A DNA stretch of 64,000 nucleotides from an uncultured Bacteroidales bacterium. GTDB taxonomy: Bacteria; Bacteroidota; Bacteroidia; Bacteroidales; Bacteroidaceae. Of the stretch, positions 8,451 through 19,292 are shown one piece after another. The first letter of the stretch is position 1, and the number at the start of each line of letters is the position of its first letter. The notes below the pieces were generated by a model that was given only the letters and a program-made list of their open reading frames with translations, made no database searches and had not been told where the DNA came from. The translations under genes were made by a program, and so were the position numbers. Where the stretch lies: contig CACZUX010000019.1 of NCBI GenBank assembly GCA_902784475.1, positions 1 through 64,000 of the forward strand, in the 5' to 3' direction.

Positions 8451-11266
8451 GTATCAGACTGAATAAAGCCATCAAGGAATGCAACGTCGGATTGCAGACC
8501 GCTGTGGAGTTTCTTCAGAAGAAGGGCTTCACGGACGTTGAGGAGGATCTCAACGCCAAGATTTCCGACGAACAATATCAGGAACTGCTCAAGGAGTTCA
8601 AGCCCGACAGCGTGCTGAAGAATCAGGCCAACCTGATGCTGCAGCAGCAGAAGGAGGCCCGCGCCGCCAAGGAGCAGGCCCGCGAAGAGGCCCGTGCGGC
8701 CAAAGCTGCCGCCGAAGCTGCCGCTCGCGAGGCCGCCACGGTGGAGGCTCAGAAGCCGGCCTTCAAAGTCGTGGGCAAGATCGACCTCGACAAGAAGCCC
8801 GCGCCCAAGGCGGAGGAACCCGTCGAAGAGCCCGCTCCCGCCGTGCCCGAAGAAAAGCCGGTGGAAACGCCCGAAGTGAAGGAGCAGCCCGTTGAGGCTC
8901 CCGCCAAGAAGTCCGAACCCGCCACAGAGCCCGCAGCACCCGTGGAAGCACCCGTTGCAGAAGCTCCCGAAGCGGAAACGGAGGCAGAGCCCGCCGAAGA
9001 GGAGATGCCCCACACGGTGAGCAACAAGGAGGTGACACTGACGGAGGAGAACGGCATCTACAAGGTGCAGTCCTCTGCACCTCAGCCCCAGGGACTCACG
9101 GTGAAGGGCCACATCGACCTGGCTTCTCTCAATCAGAGCACCCGCCCCAAGAAGAAGACCAAGGAGGAGAAGAACAAGGAGCGCCAGCAGGCTCAGGCCC
9201 AGCGCAACAAGCGCGCCCGCATCGGCGAACGTGTGGACATCAGCCAGGTGGCCGGTGAAAACCGCCCCCAGAATGCCGGCAGGAAGAACAACCAGCCCCA
9301 GAATCAGTCCCAGGGCAAGGCGAAGAAAGGCAAGAAAAACCAGCCTCAGGTTGCAGAAGTCAGCGAAGAGGAGGTAGCCAAGCAGGTGCGCGAGACGCTC
9401 GCCCGTCTCACCGGCAAGAACCAGCAGTTCGGCTCCGGCGCCAAGCACCGTCGCGAGAAGCGTGAAGCCGTGCGTCAGGGCATGGAGGAGGAGCTGGAGC
9501 AGCAGCAGGCTGAGAGCAAGGTACTCAAGCTGACGGAGTTCGTGACGGCCAACGAACTGGCCACCATGATGAACGTGCCCGTCACCAAGATCATCGCCAC
9601 CTGTATGCAGATCGGCGTGATGGTCAGCATCAACCAGCGCATGGACGCCGAGACCATCAACCTGGTGGCCGAGGAGTTCGGCTTCGAGACCCAATACGTT
9701 TCGGCAGAAGTGTCGGAAGCCATTGTGGAGGCGGAGGACGACGAGGCCGATCTCGAGCCCCGCGCCCCCATCGTCACGGTGATGGGTCATGTCGACCACG
9801 GTAAGACCTCTCTGCTCGACTATATCCGTCAGACCAACGTCATTGCCGGCGAGGCCGGCGGCATCACGCAGCACATCGGTGCCTACAACGTGAAGCTGGA
9901 GGACGGCCGCCACGTCACCTTCCTCGACACCCCCGGTCACGAGGCCTTCACCGCCATGCGTGCCCGCGGTGCCCAGGTGACGGATATCGCCATCATCATC
10001 GTGGCTGCCGACGACGACATCATGCCCCAGACGAAGGAGGCTCTGGCCCATGCCACCGCAGCCGGTGTGCCCATCGTCTTCGCCATCAACAAGATAGACA
10101 AGCCCGCCGCCAATCCCGACAAGATCAAGGAGGGCCTGGCTGCCATGAACTTCCTCGTGGAGGAATGGGGCGGCAAATACCAGAGCCAGGACATCAGTGC
10201 CAAGAAGGGCACGGGTGTGAAGGAGCTGCTCGAGAAGGTGCTCCTGGAGGCCGAGATGCTCGACCTCAAGGCCAACCCCAACCGTAAGGCCACCGGCTCC
10301 ATCATCGAGTCTTCGCTGGACAAGGGCCGCGGCTATGTGGCCACCGTGCTGGTGTCCAACGGCACCCTGCATGTGGGCGACATGATGCTGGCCGGCACCA
10401 GCTACGGCCGCGTCAAGGCCATGCTCGACGAGCGCGGCAAGCGCATCCAGTCCATCGGCCCCTCTCAGGCGGCCACCATCCTGGGTCTGAACGGCGCCCC
10501 GACGGCCGGCGACACCTTCCACGTGATGGACAGCGACCAGGAGGCCCGCGAGATTGCTTCGAAGCGCGAGCAGCTGGCCCGCGAACAGGGTCTGCGCACG
10601 ATGAAGCGCAAGGGCCTGGAGGAGTTGGCTCACAACATCGCCCTGGGCGACTACCACGAGCTCAACCTCATCATCAAGGGCGACGTGGATGGCTCCATCG
10701 AGGCCCTGTCCGACTCGTTGCTCAAGCTCTCCACGGAGAAGATTCAGGTCAACGTCATCCACAAGGCCGTCGGACAGATTTCCGAGAGCGACGTCACTCT
10801 GGCCGCCGCTTCCGACGCCATCATCGTGGCCTTCCAGGTGCGTCCTTCTTCGCAGGCACGCCGTCTGGCCGAGCAGGAGGGTGTGGACATCCGCACCTAT
10901 TCGGTCATCTACGACGCCATCGAGGAGGTCCGCGAAGCCATGGAGGGCATGCTCTCTCCCGAGATCAAGGAGGAGGTCACGGCTCAGGTGGAGGTGCGTC
11001 AGGTTTACCACATCTCGAAGGTGGGCACCGTGGCCGGCGCCTACGTCATCGAGGGCAAGGTCAGCCGCACCAACAAGGCCCGCGTCATCCGCGACGGCAT
11101 CGTCGTGTTCACCGGCGAGATCAACGCCCTCAAGCGCTTCAAGGATGACGTCAAGGAGGTGTCCACCAACTTCGAGTGCGGCATCTCTCTGGTGAACTAC
11201 AACGACCTGCGCGAAGGCGACATGATCGAGACCTTTGCCGAGGTTGAGGTGAAAGCCAAGCTCTAA
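8447..11266 (+). CDS. infB: Translation initiation factor IF-2
   Basis: The protein has 939 aa. It delivers fMet-tRNA to the 30S P site and drives subunit joining with GTP. A small N-terminal IF2N domain is followed by a long Ala/Glu/Pro/Lys-rich linker (about residues 60-350). The G domain begins with GHVDHGKT at 447-454, then DTPGHEA and NKID, and domains II-IV complete the protein. Overlap with nusA implies translational coupling. Confidence 0.97.
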   Translation: MSIRLNKAIKECNVGLQTAVEFLQKKGFTDVEEDLNAKISDEQYQELLKEFKPDSVLKNQANLMLQQQKEARAAKEQAREEARAAKAAAEAAAREAATVEAQKPAFKVVGKIDLDKKPAPKAEEPVEEPAPAVPEEKPVETPEVKEQPVEAPAKKSEPATEPAAPVEAPVAEAPEAETEAEPAEEEMPHTVSNKEVTLTEENGIYKVQSSAPQPQGLTVKGHIDLASLNQSTRPKKKTKEEKNKERQQAQAQRNKRARIGERVDISQVAGENRPQNAGRKNNQPQNQSQGKAKKGKKNQPQVAEVSEEEVAKQVRETLARLTGKNQQFGSGAKHRREKREAVRQGMEEELEQQQAESKVLKLTEFVTANELATMMNVPVTKIIATCMQIGVMVSINQRMDAETINLVAEEFGFETQYVSAEVSEAIVEAEDDEADLEPRAPIVTVMGHVDHGKTSLLDYIRQTNVIAGEAGGITQHIGAYNVKLEDGRHVTFLDTPGHEAFTAMRARGAQVTDIAIIIVAADDDIMPQTKEALAHATAAGVPIVFAINKIDKPAANPDKIKEGLAAMNFLVEEWGGKYQSQDISAKKGTGVKELLEKVLLEAEMLDLKANPNRKATGSIIESSLDKGRGYVATVLVSNGTLHVGDMMLAGTSYGRVKAMLDERGKRIQSIGPSQAATILGLNGAPTAGDTFHVMDSDQEAREIASKREQLAREQGLRTMKRKGLEELAHNIALGDYHELNLIIKGDVDGSIEALSDSLLKLSTEKIQVNVIHKAVGQISESDVTLAAASDAIIVAFQVRPSSQARRLAEQEGVDIRTYSVIYDAIEEVREAMEGMLSPEIKEEVTAQVEVRQVYHISKVGTVAGAYVIEGKVSRTNKARVIRDGIVVFTGEINALKRFKDDVKEVSTNFECGISLVNYNDLREGDMIETFAEVEVKAKL

Positions 11267-11291
11267 GCCTTAACAGAGAAGACCCGAGCCT

Positions 11292-11461
11292 ATGGACATG
11301 CATTCGCTGATGAGCCCCGAAACCCTGAAGATGGCCGCCCTTGTCCTCATCGGACTGGTGGTGCTGAAGATGCTGACGAGCGGACTGCTGAAGTTCCTCT
11401 GTCTGGCCGCAGGCTTCATTCTGGGGCTCTACGTGGCGCTGAAATACACGGAGGTGATAGA

Positions 11462-11483
<22 letters not shown>
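11292..11483 (+). CDS. Small membrane protein (63 aa) of unknown function
   Basis: Residues about 12-50 form one or two closely spaced hydrophobic helices ([15 protein letters not shown] and [16 protein letters not shown]), ending in a short amphipathic tail. I recognise no family. It starts 25 bp after infB and its last 22 bp overlap sufB, so it is probably co-transcribed and coupled to sufB. Base use is like that of its neighbours. Confidence 0.6.
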
Positions 11484-12904
<1,421 letters not shown>

Positions 12905-12922
12905 GAATAAACACACAAGCTC

Positions 12923-13674
<752 letters not shown>

Positions 13675-13675
<1 letters not shown>

Positions 13676-14853
13676 TGTCTGAGCAGCAGTATATCGACTT
13701 TTACCGTGCGGAGCGCGACACGATCTTCGCCCGCAGCGACGAGCGCCTCAACGCCCTGCGCGACGGGGCCTGCGCCCTGCTCGAGCGGAAGGGCTTCCCC
13801 ACGATGAAGGAGGAGCGCTACCGCTACACCGACGTGGCGCGCGATTTCGCCCCCGACTACGGCATCAGCCTCACGCCGGCGGAGGACGCCGCACCCTGCC
13901 CCGAAGAGTACGGCACGCTGGCCGACGCCTCCGACCCCGTTGTGGCGCTCAACACGATGCTCGCCATGTCGTGCCGCGTGGTGCGCATCGGCCGCGGCGA
14001 GCGCCCGGAGCACCCCATACAGATCACCAACATGCTGCGCGGGGAGCATCCCGAGATGGTGTGCCGCCGCCTGATGATCATCGTCGAGGAGGGCGCCGAG
14101 GCCGACGTCATCATCACGGACCGTGCCGTCTCCAAGCAGTCTTTCCTCACCAATCAGGTCATCGAGGTCTTTGTGGCCGACGGCGCCCGCCTGAACCTCT
14201 ATGAGATAGAGGAGACGCATCTGCTGTGTACGCGCTACAGCAGCCTCTTCATGCAGTTGGGGCGCGGCTGCAGCGTCCACCACACGTCGCTGACGCTCTT
14301 CAACGGCCATTCGCGCAACCGCACCGATGTGGCCCTGTGCGGGGAGTACAGCGAGGTGGTGATGAACGGCTGCGTCATTGCCGACAAGATGCAGCACACC
14401 GACTGCAACACGCTCATCGACCACCGCGTGCCCCATTGCGACAGCCGCCAGCTCTACAAATACGTCCTCGACGACAGCGCCGTCGGTGCCTTTGCCGGCC
14501 GCATCCTGGTGCGCGAGGGTGCCCAAAAGACCTCTTCGCAGGAGACCAACGCCAATCTCTGCGCCACGAAGACGGCGCGTATGTTCACGCAGCCGATGCT
14601 GGAGATCTATGCCGACGATGTCAAGTGCAGCCACGGCAGCACGGTGGGCCAGATGAACGAGGACGCCCTCTTCTACATGCGCCAGCGCGGCATCTCGGAG
14701 GCCGAGGCCAGGCTGCTCTTGAAGTCGGCCTTCATCACGGAGGTTGTGGAGTGTATCCCCCTGGCGTCGCTGCGCGACAGGCTCCAGGTGCTGGTGGACC
14801 GCAGACTCAAGGGCGAACTCTCGAAGTGCGAGGGCTGTAAGCTTTGCGAATAG
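13675..14853 (+). CDS. sufD: Fe-S cluster assembly protein SufD, with a cysteine-rich C-terminal tail
   Basis: The protein has 392 aa. The SufD beta-helix fold is recognisable by QETNANLCATKTARMFTQP, SHGSTVGQM and the C-terminal helical segment (YMRQRGISEAEARLLL). SufD pairs with SufB and is implicated in iron delivery. The last residues form a CxxCxxC tail (Cys385, 388, 391). No sufS (cysteine desulfurase) follows; the next gene belongs to DUF2851. Confidence 0.95.
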
Positions 14854-14870
14854 AGCTGGAGAGCGAGACA

Positions 14871-16097
14871 ATGGAAGGACTGCTTCACTACATTTGGGCC
14901 AACAGGATCTTTCCGGCGACAGAAATGCACACCACGGACGGACGTCTGTTGGAAGTCTTGGATGTGGGGCAGCACAACCGCGACCAGGGTTCAGATTTCT
15001 TCAACGCAAAAATCCGGTTGGACGGCACGTTGTGGGTCGGCAATGTGGAGATACACGAAAAGTCCGGTGACTGGTTCCGTCACGGACATGACAAGGATTC
15101 CTTCTACGACAACACCGTATTACATGTCATTGCTGTTGACGATGCGCAGGCATTGACCAGTAACGGACTGTCGCCGGCACAGTATGTGTTGACGATACCG
15201 GATGGCATTCGCGAACGCTACGATGAACTGAGGCGTACGATGGACTACCCGCGTTGTCATCGTCTGGTGCGCGGGTTGGAACCGCTGAAGACGCATGCCT
15301 GGCTGGATGCGCTCCTGGTCGAGCGACTGATGGAGCGCAGCGAAAAGGTGCTCGGGAGGGTGGAGCGGTTCCGGGGCGATTGGGAGAGGGCGACGTTCAT
15401 CACTCTGGCCCGCACATTCGGTTTCGGTCTCAATGGTGATGCTTTCGAACGCTGGGCGGAGCATGTTCCCTTGCAGGCCGTCGGCAAACATCGCGACCAC
15501 TTGGAACAGGTGGCGGCCATCTTCCTCGGTATGGCGGGATTGCTGGAGCGTTGTCCCTCTAATCCCGCTGCGTCGCAACTGACCCCTGATGTGTTGCAGA
15601 GGGAGTGGCGCTTTCTGAGTGCGAAGTTCCAATTGTCGGAGACGATGTCACCGTCCGTGTGGCGCCACATGCGCATCCGTCCGCAGAATTTCCCGGAGGT
15701 GCGCATCCTGCACCTTGCACGTCTGTTTCATGAGGACCGATGTTCGTTGCACCGTTTTCTGGAGGTGAATGATGTCTCCGCCTTTGCCGGGACGCTTCGC
15801 CCGTGCGGCATCACGGAGGCCACCTGCCGTCTGCTTGTTATCAACACCGTTGTTCCCGTGCTCTACGCCTATGGCATTCAGCATCGCGATGAGGGCTTGA
15901 GGGATAAGGCGATAGCCTTTCTTGAGGCGTTACCGACAGAGGAAAACTATATCATGCGCCAATGGAAAGCCTGCGGTCTGAGTGTGTCCTCTGCTGCAGA
16001 CTCTCAGGCGTTAATCCAGCTGAAGCGCGAATACTGCGACCGGCGCCGTTGCTTGCATTGCCGCTTCGGTCATGAATTTCTGTCCTTCAAAGCCTGA
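14871..16097 (+). CDS. DUF2851 family protein
   Basis: The protein has 408 aa from the ATG at 14871, 17 bp after sufD; a TTG start at 14844 would overlap sufD. The N-terminus (EGLLHYIWANRIFP, GRLLEVLDVGQHNRDQGSDF) matches the Bacteroidetes family DUF2851, whose function is unknown. The segment VGNVEIHEKSGDWFRHGHD recalls a nuclease-like fold, but this is only a suggestion. The C-terminus has clustered cysteines (YCDRRRCLHCRFGHEF). Its coding sequence seems less biased to C/G third positions than the suf genes. Confidence 0.75.
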   Translation: MEGLLHYIWANRIFPATEMHTTDGRLLEVLDVGQHNRDQGSDFFNAKIRLDGTLWVGNVEIHEKSGDWFRHGHDKDSFYDNTVLHVIAVDDAQALTSNGLSPAQYVLTIPDGIRERYDELRRTMDYPRCHRLVRGLEPLKTHAWLDALLVERLMERSEKVLGRVERFRGDWERATFITLARTFGFGLNGDAFERWAEHVPLQAVGKHRDHLEQVAAIFLGMAGLLERCPSNPAASQLTPDVLQREWRFLSAKFQLSETMSPSVWRHMRIRPQNFPEVRILHLARLFHEDRCSLHRFLEVNDVSAFAGTLRPCGITEATCRLLVINTVVPVLYAYGIQHRDEGLRDKAIAFLEALPTEENYIMRQWKACGLSVSSAADSQALIQLKREYCDRRRCLHCRFGHEFLSFKA

Positions 16098-16170
16098 TTT
16101 TTCTGCAGGACTATATTTTTAGACAGGGTAAGACAAATTACGGCAGTCGAAAATGCCTCTTAAAACCGTT

Positions 16171-16258
16171 CATTAATGAAATCGATGCAATTCATTAATG
16201 AAAACGATCGAATTCATTAATGAGTGCGATAAAAGTCGTTAATGAAACGGATTCCGTA
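16171..16258 (+). repeat. Four tandem 22-bp units with a CATTAATG palindrome
   Basis: Units start at 16171, 16193, 16215 and 16237, exactly 22 bp apart. The first three begin CATTAATGA and the fourth CGTTAATGA; the rest of each unit is AT-rich and diverged, with ATCGAT- or ACGATCG-like centres. CATTAATG is its own reverse complement. The array lies between the convergent ends of the DUF2851 gene and a minus-strand lipid/envelope gene. Confidence 0.85.
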
Positions 16259-16377
16259 CATTATGCCGCATCAATGAACAGTAGCGCGTATGACTTCCAC
16301 CTTGGGATAATTCTCAAAAGCGCCATACTCCACCTCGCAGGATTCCGGCGAAGATTTGCTCTTTCATCACATACGTT

Positions 16378-17199
16378 TCAGTTGGAGAAACTCATCAAAG
16401 CGGCTGTCGATTCAATGCGCTGATAGATGTTGTAGTCGGTGCGCCATTCGTTGGCTTTCACCTCTATGGCGATGGTGTTTTTGTTCAGCCAAATGACTTT
16501 AATCAGATCGTTGCCGGCCTTGATGGTGTTGCGATTGAGAACAGAATAGTCCTTTTGCAGTCTGCCCTGCACACGAAAGGCTCCTTCGCCATGAATCGTG
16601 TAGAAGACGGCACCGGCAGGCAGAATGGTCATCACGTTGCCGTCGTACGGACTCGTGGCGTAGTTTTTCTCCAAAGCAGCCACTGCCTTTTTCGTGTCGC
16701 GCAGCTCGTCCATCCAGCCCAGCTGTCGCCAGGTGCCGACGAGAGGCTGTGCGGAATCGTTCTGGAACTTCTGCAGCATGGCGTCGAAGATCATGCGCCC
16801 GTTGTCGGAGAACTTGCCGCTCTCATAGTATTCCGTCACCCATCCGCCTTCGGGGAAATACACATGGCCGCGTGTTGTGCTCCACCATTTGAGTTTAAAG
16901 CCTTTAGCGTTGCTATCGTACACCAGCATGCTGTGATCGTCTGCCGTCTTGGGTTCGCTGCCCGTGTAGTTGAGCGGTTGTTTGTCGGTGTCCTCGAGCG
17001 TGAATATGCCGTTGGGCTGCACGAAGAGCGTCAGCGTGAGGTCTTCGGTGGCGATCTTATATTGGTCGAAAGGAGCGTTGACGAGCGGTGTCTTGCCTTC
17101 GAGCGACACCATCTTGTAGATGCCGCGCGGATTTTCTGTCTGCGCTGCGGCTCCTGCTGCAATGAGCATGATAAATAAGGTGAAGAAAAGCTTTTTCAT
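16378..17199 (-). CDS. Exported protein, DUF4488-like
   Basis: The protein has 273 aa with a clear signal peptide (MKKLFFTLFIMLIAAGAAAQ). The body is beta-rich, with two lipocalin-like halves: NPRGIYKMVSLEG in the first and LVGTWRQLGWMDE in the second. This resembles Bacteroides exported proteins assigned to DUF4488. No catalytic motif is seen. A DUF3784 gene lies 18 bp upstream on the same strand, so the two may be co-transcribed. Confidence 0.6.
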   Translation of the reverse strand: MKKLFFTLFIMLIAAGAAAQTENPRGIYKMVSLEGKTPLVNAPFDQYKIATEDLTLTLFVQPNGIFTLEDTDKQPLNYTGSEPKTADDHSMLVYDSNAKGFKLKWWSTTRGHVYFPEGGWVTEYYESGKFSDNGRMIFDAMLQKFQNDSAQPLVGTWRQLGWMDELRDTKKAVAALEKNYATSPYDGNVMTILPAGAVFYTIHGEGAFRVQGRLQKDYSVLNRNTIKAGNDLIKVIWLNKNTIAIEVKANEWRTDYNIYQRIESTAALMSFSN

Positions 17200-17217
17200 G
17201 GTCTGTCCTTTTTTATT

Positions 17218-17520
17218 TTATTTATTTTTCGCCCATGTGTTGGCCAGGATGGCGAAAACGATTACGATCAGTATGAAAACTGCTCCGGAACCGAGCTGCG
17301 CGTCCTTATTGTCGCCAAAAACGGGCAGTATGGCTATAAATCCGGCTGTTATCACGGAAATGACGGCCATAATGATACGCAGGCGTTTGATGTCGTACTT
17401 CTTCTTATCCTCTTCGTCGGCCGTGTTGTAACCGGCAATCAACATGTCGCCCTTGCCCATTATGAAGACGATAGCTAGGATAAGAAACAAGGCTGCGAAC
17501 GCAATACTGGTGATAATCAT
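17218..17520 (-). CDS. DUF3784-like small membrane protein
   Basis: The protein has 100 aa from the ATG at 17520. Three hydrophobic helices (about residues 3-21, 48-66 and 78-95) surround the conserved-looking cytosolic segment KGDMLIAGYNTADEEDKKKY, typical of DUF3784. The start is fixed by a good minus-strand promoter whose -7 element lies 26 bp upstream. The function of the family is unknown. Confidence 0.7.
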   Translation of the reverse strand: MIITSIAFAALFLILAIVFIMGKGDMLIAGYNTADEEDKKKYDIKRLRIIMAVISVITAGFIAILPVFGDNKDAQLGSGAVFILIVIVFAILANTWAKNK

Positions 17521-17545
17521 AGTATGGTAATTTAGGTTTTTCGCT

Positions 17546-17577
17546 GCAAAGATACGGATTCTTACTGAAACAACAAA
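17546..17577 (-). promoter_or_regulatory. Canonical promoter TTTG-N19-TATCTTTGC for the DUF3784 gene
   Basis: On the minus strand TTTG (17577-17574) is followed after 19 bp by TATCTTTGC (17554-17546). Both boxes and the spacing match the Bacteroidetes housekeeping consensus. Confidence 0.8.
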
Positions 17578-17607
17578 CAGTTTCCGATACACAAAAGGGA
17601 ATTTTTT

Positions 17608-17672
17608 GTTGCAAGGTCATAAATAATAACTTCGCGCCTGCGGAGAATGTTCTTCGGGCGCTTTCTTGCAAC
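17608..17672. other. Compound inverted repeat with internal hairpin
   Basis: The outer arms GTTGCAAG (17608-17615) and CTTGCAAC (17665-17672) enclose an inner stem GCGCC-tg-CGGAG / CTTCG-GGCGC with a six-base loop (17634-17661). It lies upstream of the DUF3784 promoter. It could be a structured RNA or a protein-binding element; its role is unknown. Confidence 0.45.
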
Positions 17673-17733
17673 AGCGAACGGACACAATTAACGCTTGTCC
17701 GCAATGTCCGTTGAAGGGTTGTCTGGGGGTCGC

Positions 17734-17766
17734 CAGACTGTTGTCAGACTGTTCCCAGAGTGTTCA
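17734..17766 (+). repeat. Three tandem 11-bp units (CAGACTGTTnn)
   Basis: The units are CAGACTGTTGT, CAGACTGTTCC and CAGAGTGTTCA, directly adjacent. The period is one helical turn of B-DNA. Confidence 0.65.
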
Positions 17767-17774
17767 AAAACGGG

Positions 17775-17845
17775 CTCTCTAACTGGCGCGCAAATTTTCT
17801 CTAGTTAGGGAGTAAAAAAAAGACCCGCCGGGTGAGGCGAGTCTT
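17775..17845 (-). terminator. Terminator, possibly double, after the cysteine-rich lipoprotein
   Basis: On the minus strand AGACTCGCC/GGCGGGTCT pairs over 9 bp (one G-T) with a short loop and runs into eight Ts (17845-17814). A second inverted repeat, CTCCCTAACT/AGTTAGAGAG (17812-17775, one mismatch), follows and ends near GTTTTT, so it may be a back-up stop. Confidence 0.75.
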
Positions 17846-17872
17846 CGGTTGTTGTTGTGTGAGAGTCGGAAT

Positions 17873-18073
17873 TTACTCGGCGGGGCAAACGCAAGCGGCG
17901 CTGTCGGCGCAGGCGCTGTCGCAAACGGCGCTGTCGGGGCAGGCACAAGCAGCAGCGCAAGCGCTGTCAACCTGGCAGGAATCTGCACACTCGCCCTTGC
18001 CGCACTTGTTGCCGCAGCAGGAAGCGAAAGAAACAGCCACTACAGCGGCGAAAATCAATGCAATCTTTTTCAT
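17873..18073 (-). CDS. Tiny cysteine-rich lipoprotein (66 aa)
   Basis: A signal sequence MKKIALIFAAVVAVSFASC ends in a lipobox-like SFASC, so the mature peptide is probably lipid-anchored and about 48 aa long. It has 12 cysteines spaced irregularly among Ala, Asp and Ser (for example CGNKCGKGEC and ACACPDSAVC). This suggests metal or Fe-S binding or dense disulfides. A promoter-like TACTTTTG lies 52 bp upstream and a strong terminator follows, so it is a single-gene unit. I do not recognise a family. Confidence 0.7.
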   Translation of the reverse strand: MKKIALIFAAVVAVSFASCCGNKCGKGECADSCQVDSACAAACACPDSAVCDSACADSAACVCPAE

Positions 18074-18124
18074 TTTTCTGCTTTTTTTATACTGTGAAAC
18101 AATCTTTTTGTTCTAAAACCGCCA

Positions 18125-18132
18125 CAAAAGTA
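18125..18132 (-). promoter_or_regulatory. Minus-strand -7 element for the cysteine-rich lipoprotein
   Basis: TACTTTTG (18132-18125) lies 52 bp before the start codon. The upstream box is not clear. Confidence 0.45.
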
Positions 18133-18196
18133 CGGCATTTTGGCGAAACAACCATACGAGAAAACAAAAAAATCTCCTTTATCTTGCTTTTTTTCA

Positions 18197-18205
18197 TACC
18201 TTTGT
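18197..18205 (+). promoter_or_regulatory. Plus-strand -7 element for the YccF-domain gene
   Basis: TACCTTTGT matches TAnnTTTG and lies 36 bp before the ATG at 18242. No TTG occurs at standard spacing. Confidence 0.5.
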
Positions 18206-18241
18206 AGCGAAAAAAGTAAAAAAACGCCCCAATCTGCTCCC

Positions 18242-18643
18242 ATGAAACTCTTAGGCAACATCATTTGGCTCGTCTTCGGCGGCATCGAACTGGCGCTGGG
18301 CTACATCTTCAGCGGCGCGCTGCTCTGCCTCACCGTCGTCGGCATCCCCTTCGGATGGCAGCTCTTCAAACTCTCCGCTCTGGCCCTGTGGCCCTTCGGC
18401 AAGGAGGTGCGGCAAAAAGAACAGGGCACGGGATGTCTGTCCCTGCTGATGAACCTGCTCTGGATCATCATCGGCGGCTTCTGGCTCGCCGTCGGCCACG
18501 CATTCCTCGGCCTCGTCTTCTCCATCACCATCATCGGCATCCCCTTCGGCCTGCAGCACTTCAAGCTGGCTGTGCTCATCCTCACCCCCTTCGGTCACGA
18601 AGTGGTCAGCGGACCCCGCTCCTCGGGCGGCAAGGCGCTATAA
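18242..18643 (+). CDS. YccF-domain inner membrane protein
   Basis: The protein has 133 aa. Two copies of the YccF motif are visible, each a hydrophobic helix pair followed by a VGIPFG or IGIPFG turn and a KL..L.PFG segment (LTVVGIPFGWQLFKLSALAL and ITIIGIPFGLQHFKLAVLIL). The protein is almost wholly membrane-embedded. Its function is unknown. The last 6 bp overlap the convergent Lrp-type regulator. Confidence 0.85.
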   Translation: MKLLGNIIWLVFGGIELALGYIFSGALLCLTVVGIPFGWQLFKLSALALWPFGKEVRQKEQGTGCLSLLMNLLWIIIGGFWLAVGHAFLGLVFSITIIGIPFGLQHFKLAVLILTPFGHEVVSGPRSSGGKAL

Positions 18644-19102
18644 GAGGTTGATGCCGTAGATCTGCTTCACCTCGCTCATGACGAAGGTGCTCTCGATGGA
18701 GGCCACCGTCTCGATGTCGCCCAGTTTGGTGAGGACAAACTCCTGATACTGTTTCATGTCCTTCGCGCGTACCTTAAGTAAATAATCGTACGCGCCCGAG
18801 GTGTTGTAGCACTCCGTCACCTCGGGGATGTGCATGATGCGCCGCGTGAAGGCGTCGGCCAGTTCGTGGTTGATCTGCTTGAGCTTCACCTTGCAGAAAA
18901 CCAGCAGGCCCTGCCCCAGTTTCTCGGGGTCGAGCACGGCGACGTACTTGCGGATGTAGCCCTTGCGCTCCAGGCGCTTTTGGCGCTCGAAGACGGGCGT
19001 GGGCGAGAGGTTGACGGCCTCGGCCAGCTCTTTTGTGGTCAATTTTGCGTTGCGTTGCAGCGTGCGGAGTATCTGCAAATCAGTCTCATCCAGTTTTTCC
19101 AT
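18638..19102 (-). CDS. Lrp/AsnC-family transcriptional regulator
   Basis: The protein has 154 aa. An N-terminal winged HTH (LDETDLQILRTLQRNAKLTT, then LAEAVNLSPTPVFERQKRLE) precedes a C-terminal RAM ligand-binding/oligomerisation domain (about 70-150). Such proteins usually sense amino acids. The gene is divergent from metY-cysK, and a perfect palindrome lies between the two promoters, so control of sulfur amino acid synthesis is a reasonable inference. It could equally be a global Lrp. Confidence 0.92.
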   Translation of the reverse strand: MEKLDETDLQILRTLQRNAKLTTKELAEAVNLSPTPVFERQKRLERKGYIRKYVAVLDPEKLGQGLLVFCKVKLKQINHELADAFTRRIMHIPEVTECYNTSGAYDYLLKVRAKDMKQYQEFVLTKLGDIETVASIESTFVMSEVKQIYGINLL

Positions 19103-19176
19103 AGCGTTTTTCGGAATGTTATTCTACAGGAGGGGCGTTTTGGACCCCCGAGGAGGTAATATTTTCTGTTACGGCT

Positions 19177-19208
19177 GCAAAATTAGTGATAAATTCCGAA
19201 TCGAGCAA
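19177..19208 (-). promoter_or_regulatory. Promoter of the Lrp-type regulator (TTG-N20-TAATTTTGC)
   Basis: On the minus strand TTG (19208-19206) and TAATTTTGC (19185-19177) are 20 bp apart. The start codon is about 75 bp downstream of the -7 element. Confidence 0.65.
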
Positions 19209-19212
19209 GAAA

Positions 19213-19245
19213 TTTGGAGAAAATCTCCAATTGCCGTACCTTTGC
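19213..19245 (+). promoter_or_regulatory. Promoter of metY (TTTG-N20-TACCTTTGC)
   Basis: TTTG at 19213-19216 and TACCTTTGC at 19237-19245 are 20 bp apart. The ATG follows 47 bp after the -7 element. Confidence 0.8.
19214..19230. promoter_or_regulatory. Candidate operator: 17-bp palindrome in the lrp/metY divergent region
   Basis: TTGGAGA-AAA-TCTCCAA is a perfect 7-bp inverted repeat with a 3-bp centre. It covers the metY -33 box and half of the promoter spacer, and starts 6 bp from the -33 box of the divergent regulator. Size, symmetry and A-rich centre fit an Lrp/AsnC dimer site. Binding by the neighbouring regulator is an inference. Confidence 0.65.
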
Positions 19246-19292
19246 ACCCGAAAAACAACAAAAACCAAATCATTAAAGAAAGGAGACAAGCT

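Larger units (their letters stand above)
17521..17872. other. Repeat- and hairpin-rich intergenic region
   Basis: No credible coding frame is seen. It holds the DUF3784 promoter (17546-17577), an 8-bp inverted repeat enclosing a stable hairpin (17608-17672), three 11-bp tandem units (17734-17766), a second inverted repeat (17775-17812) and a minus-strand terminator (17814-17845). Confidence 0.6.

Noticed and set aside
8354..11011. 885-codon open frame on the minus strand opposite infB
   Set aside because: It is a by-product of strong third-position GC bias; the opposite strand has clear nusA and infB domain motifs, and the translation is Leu/His/Gly-rich without any motif.
16171..16258. CRISPR-like array
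   Set aside because: The units are directly adjacent with no spacers, only four copies, and no cas genes are in the window.
17832..18116. Plus-strand Gln/Ala-rich frames opposite the cysteine-rich lipoprotein
   Set aside because: The minus frame has a signal peptide, lipobox, promoter and terminator; the plus frames have none.
18963..19292. N-terminal extension of MetY
   Set aside because: The open frame upstream of the ATG at 19293 runs through both divergent promoters and into the regulator gene; family similarity begins at the ATG.
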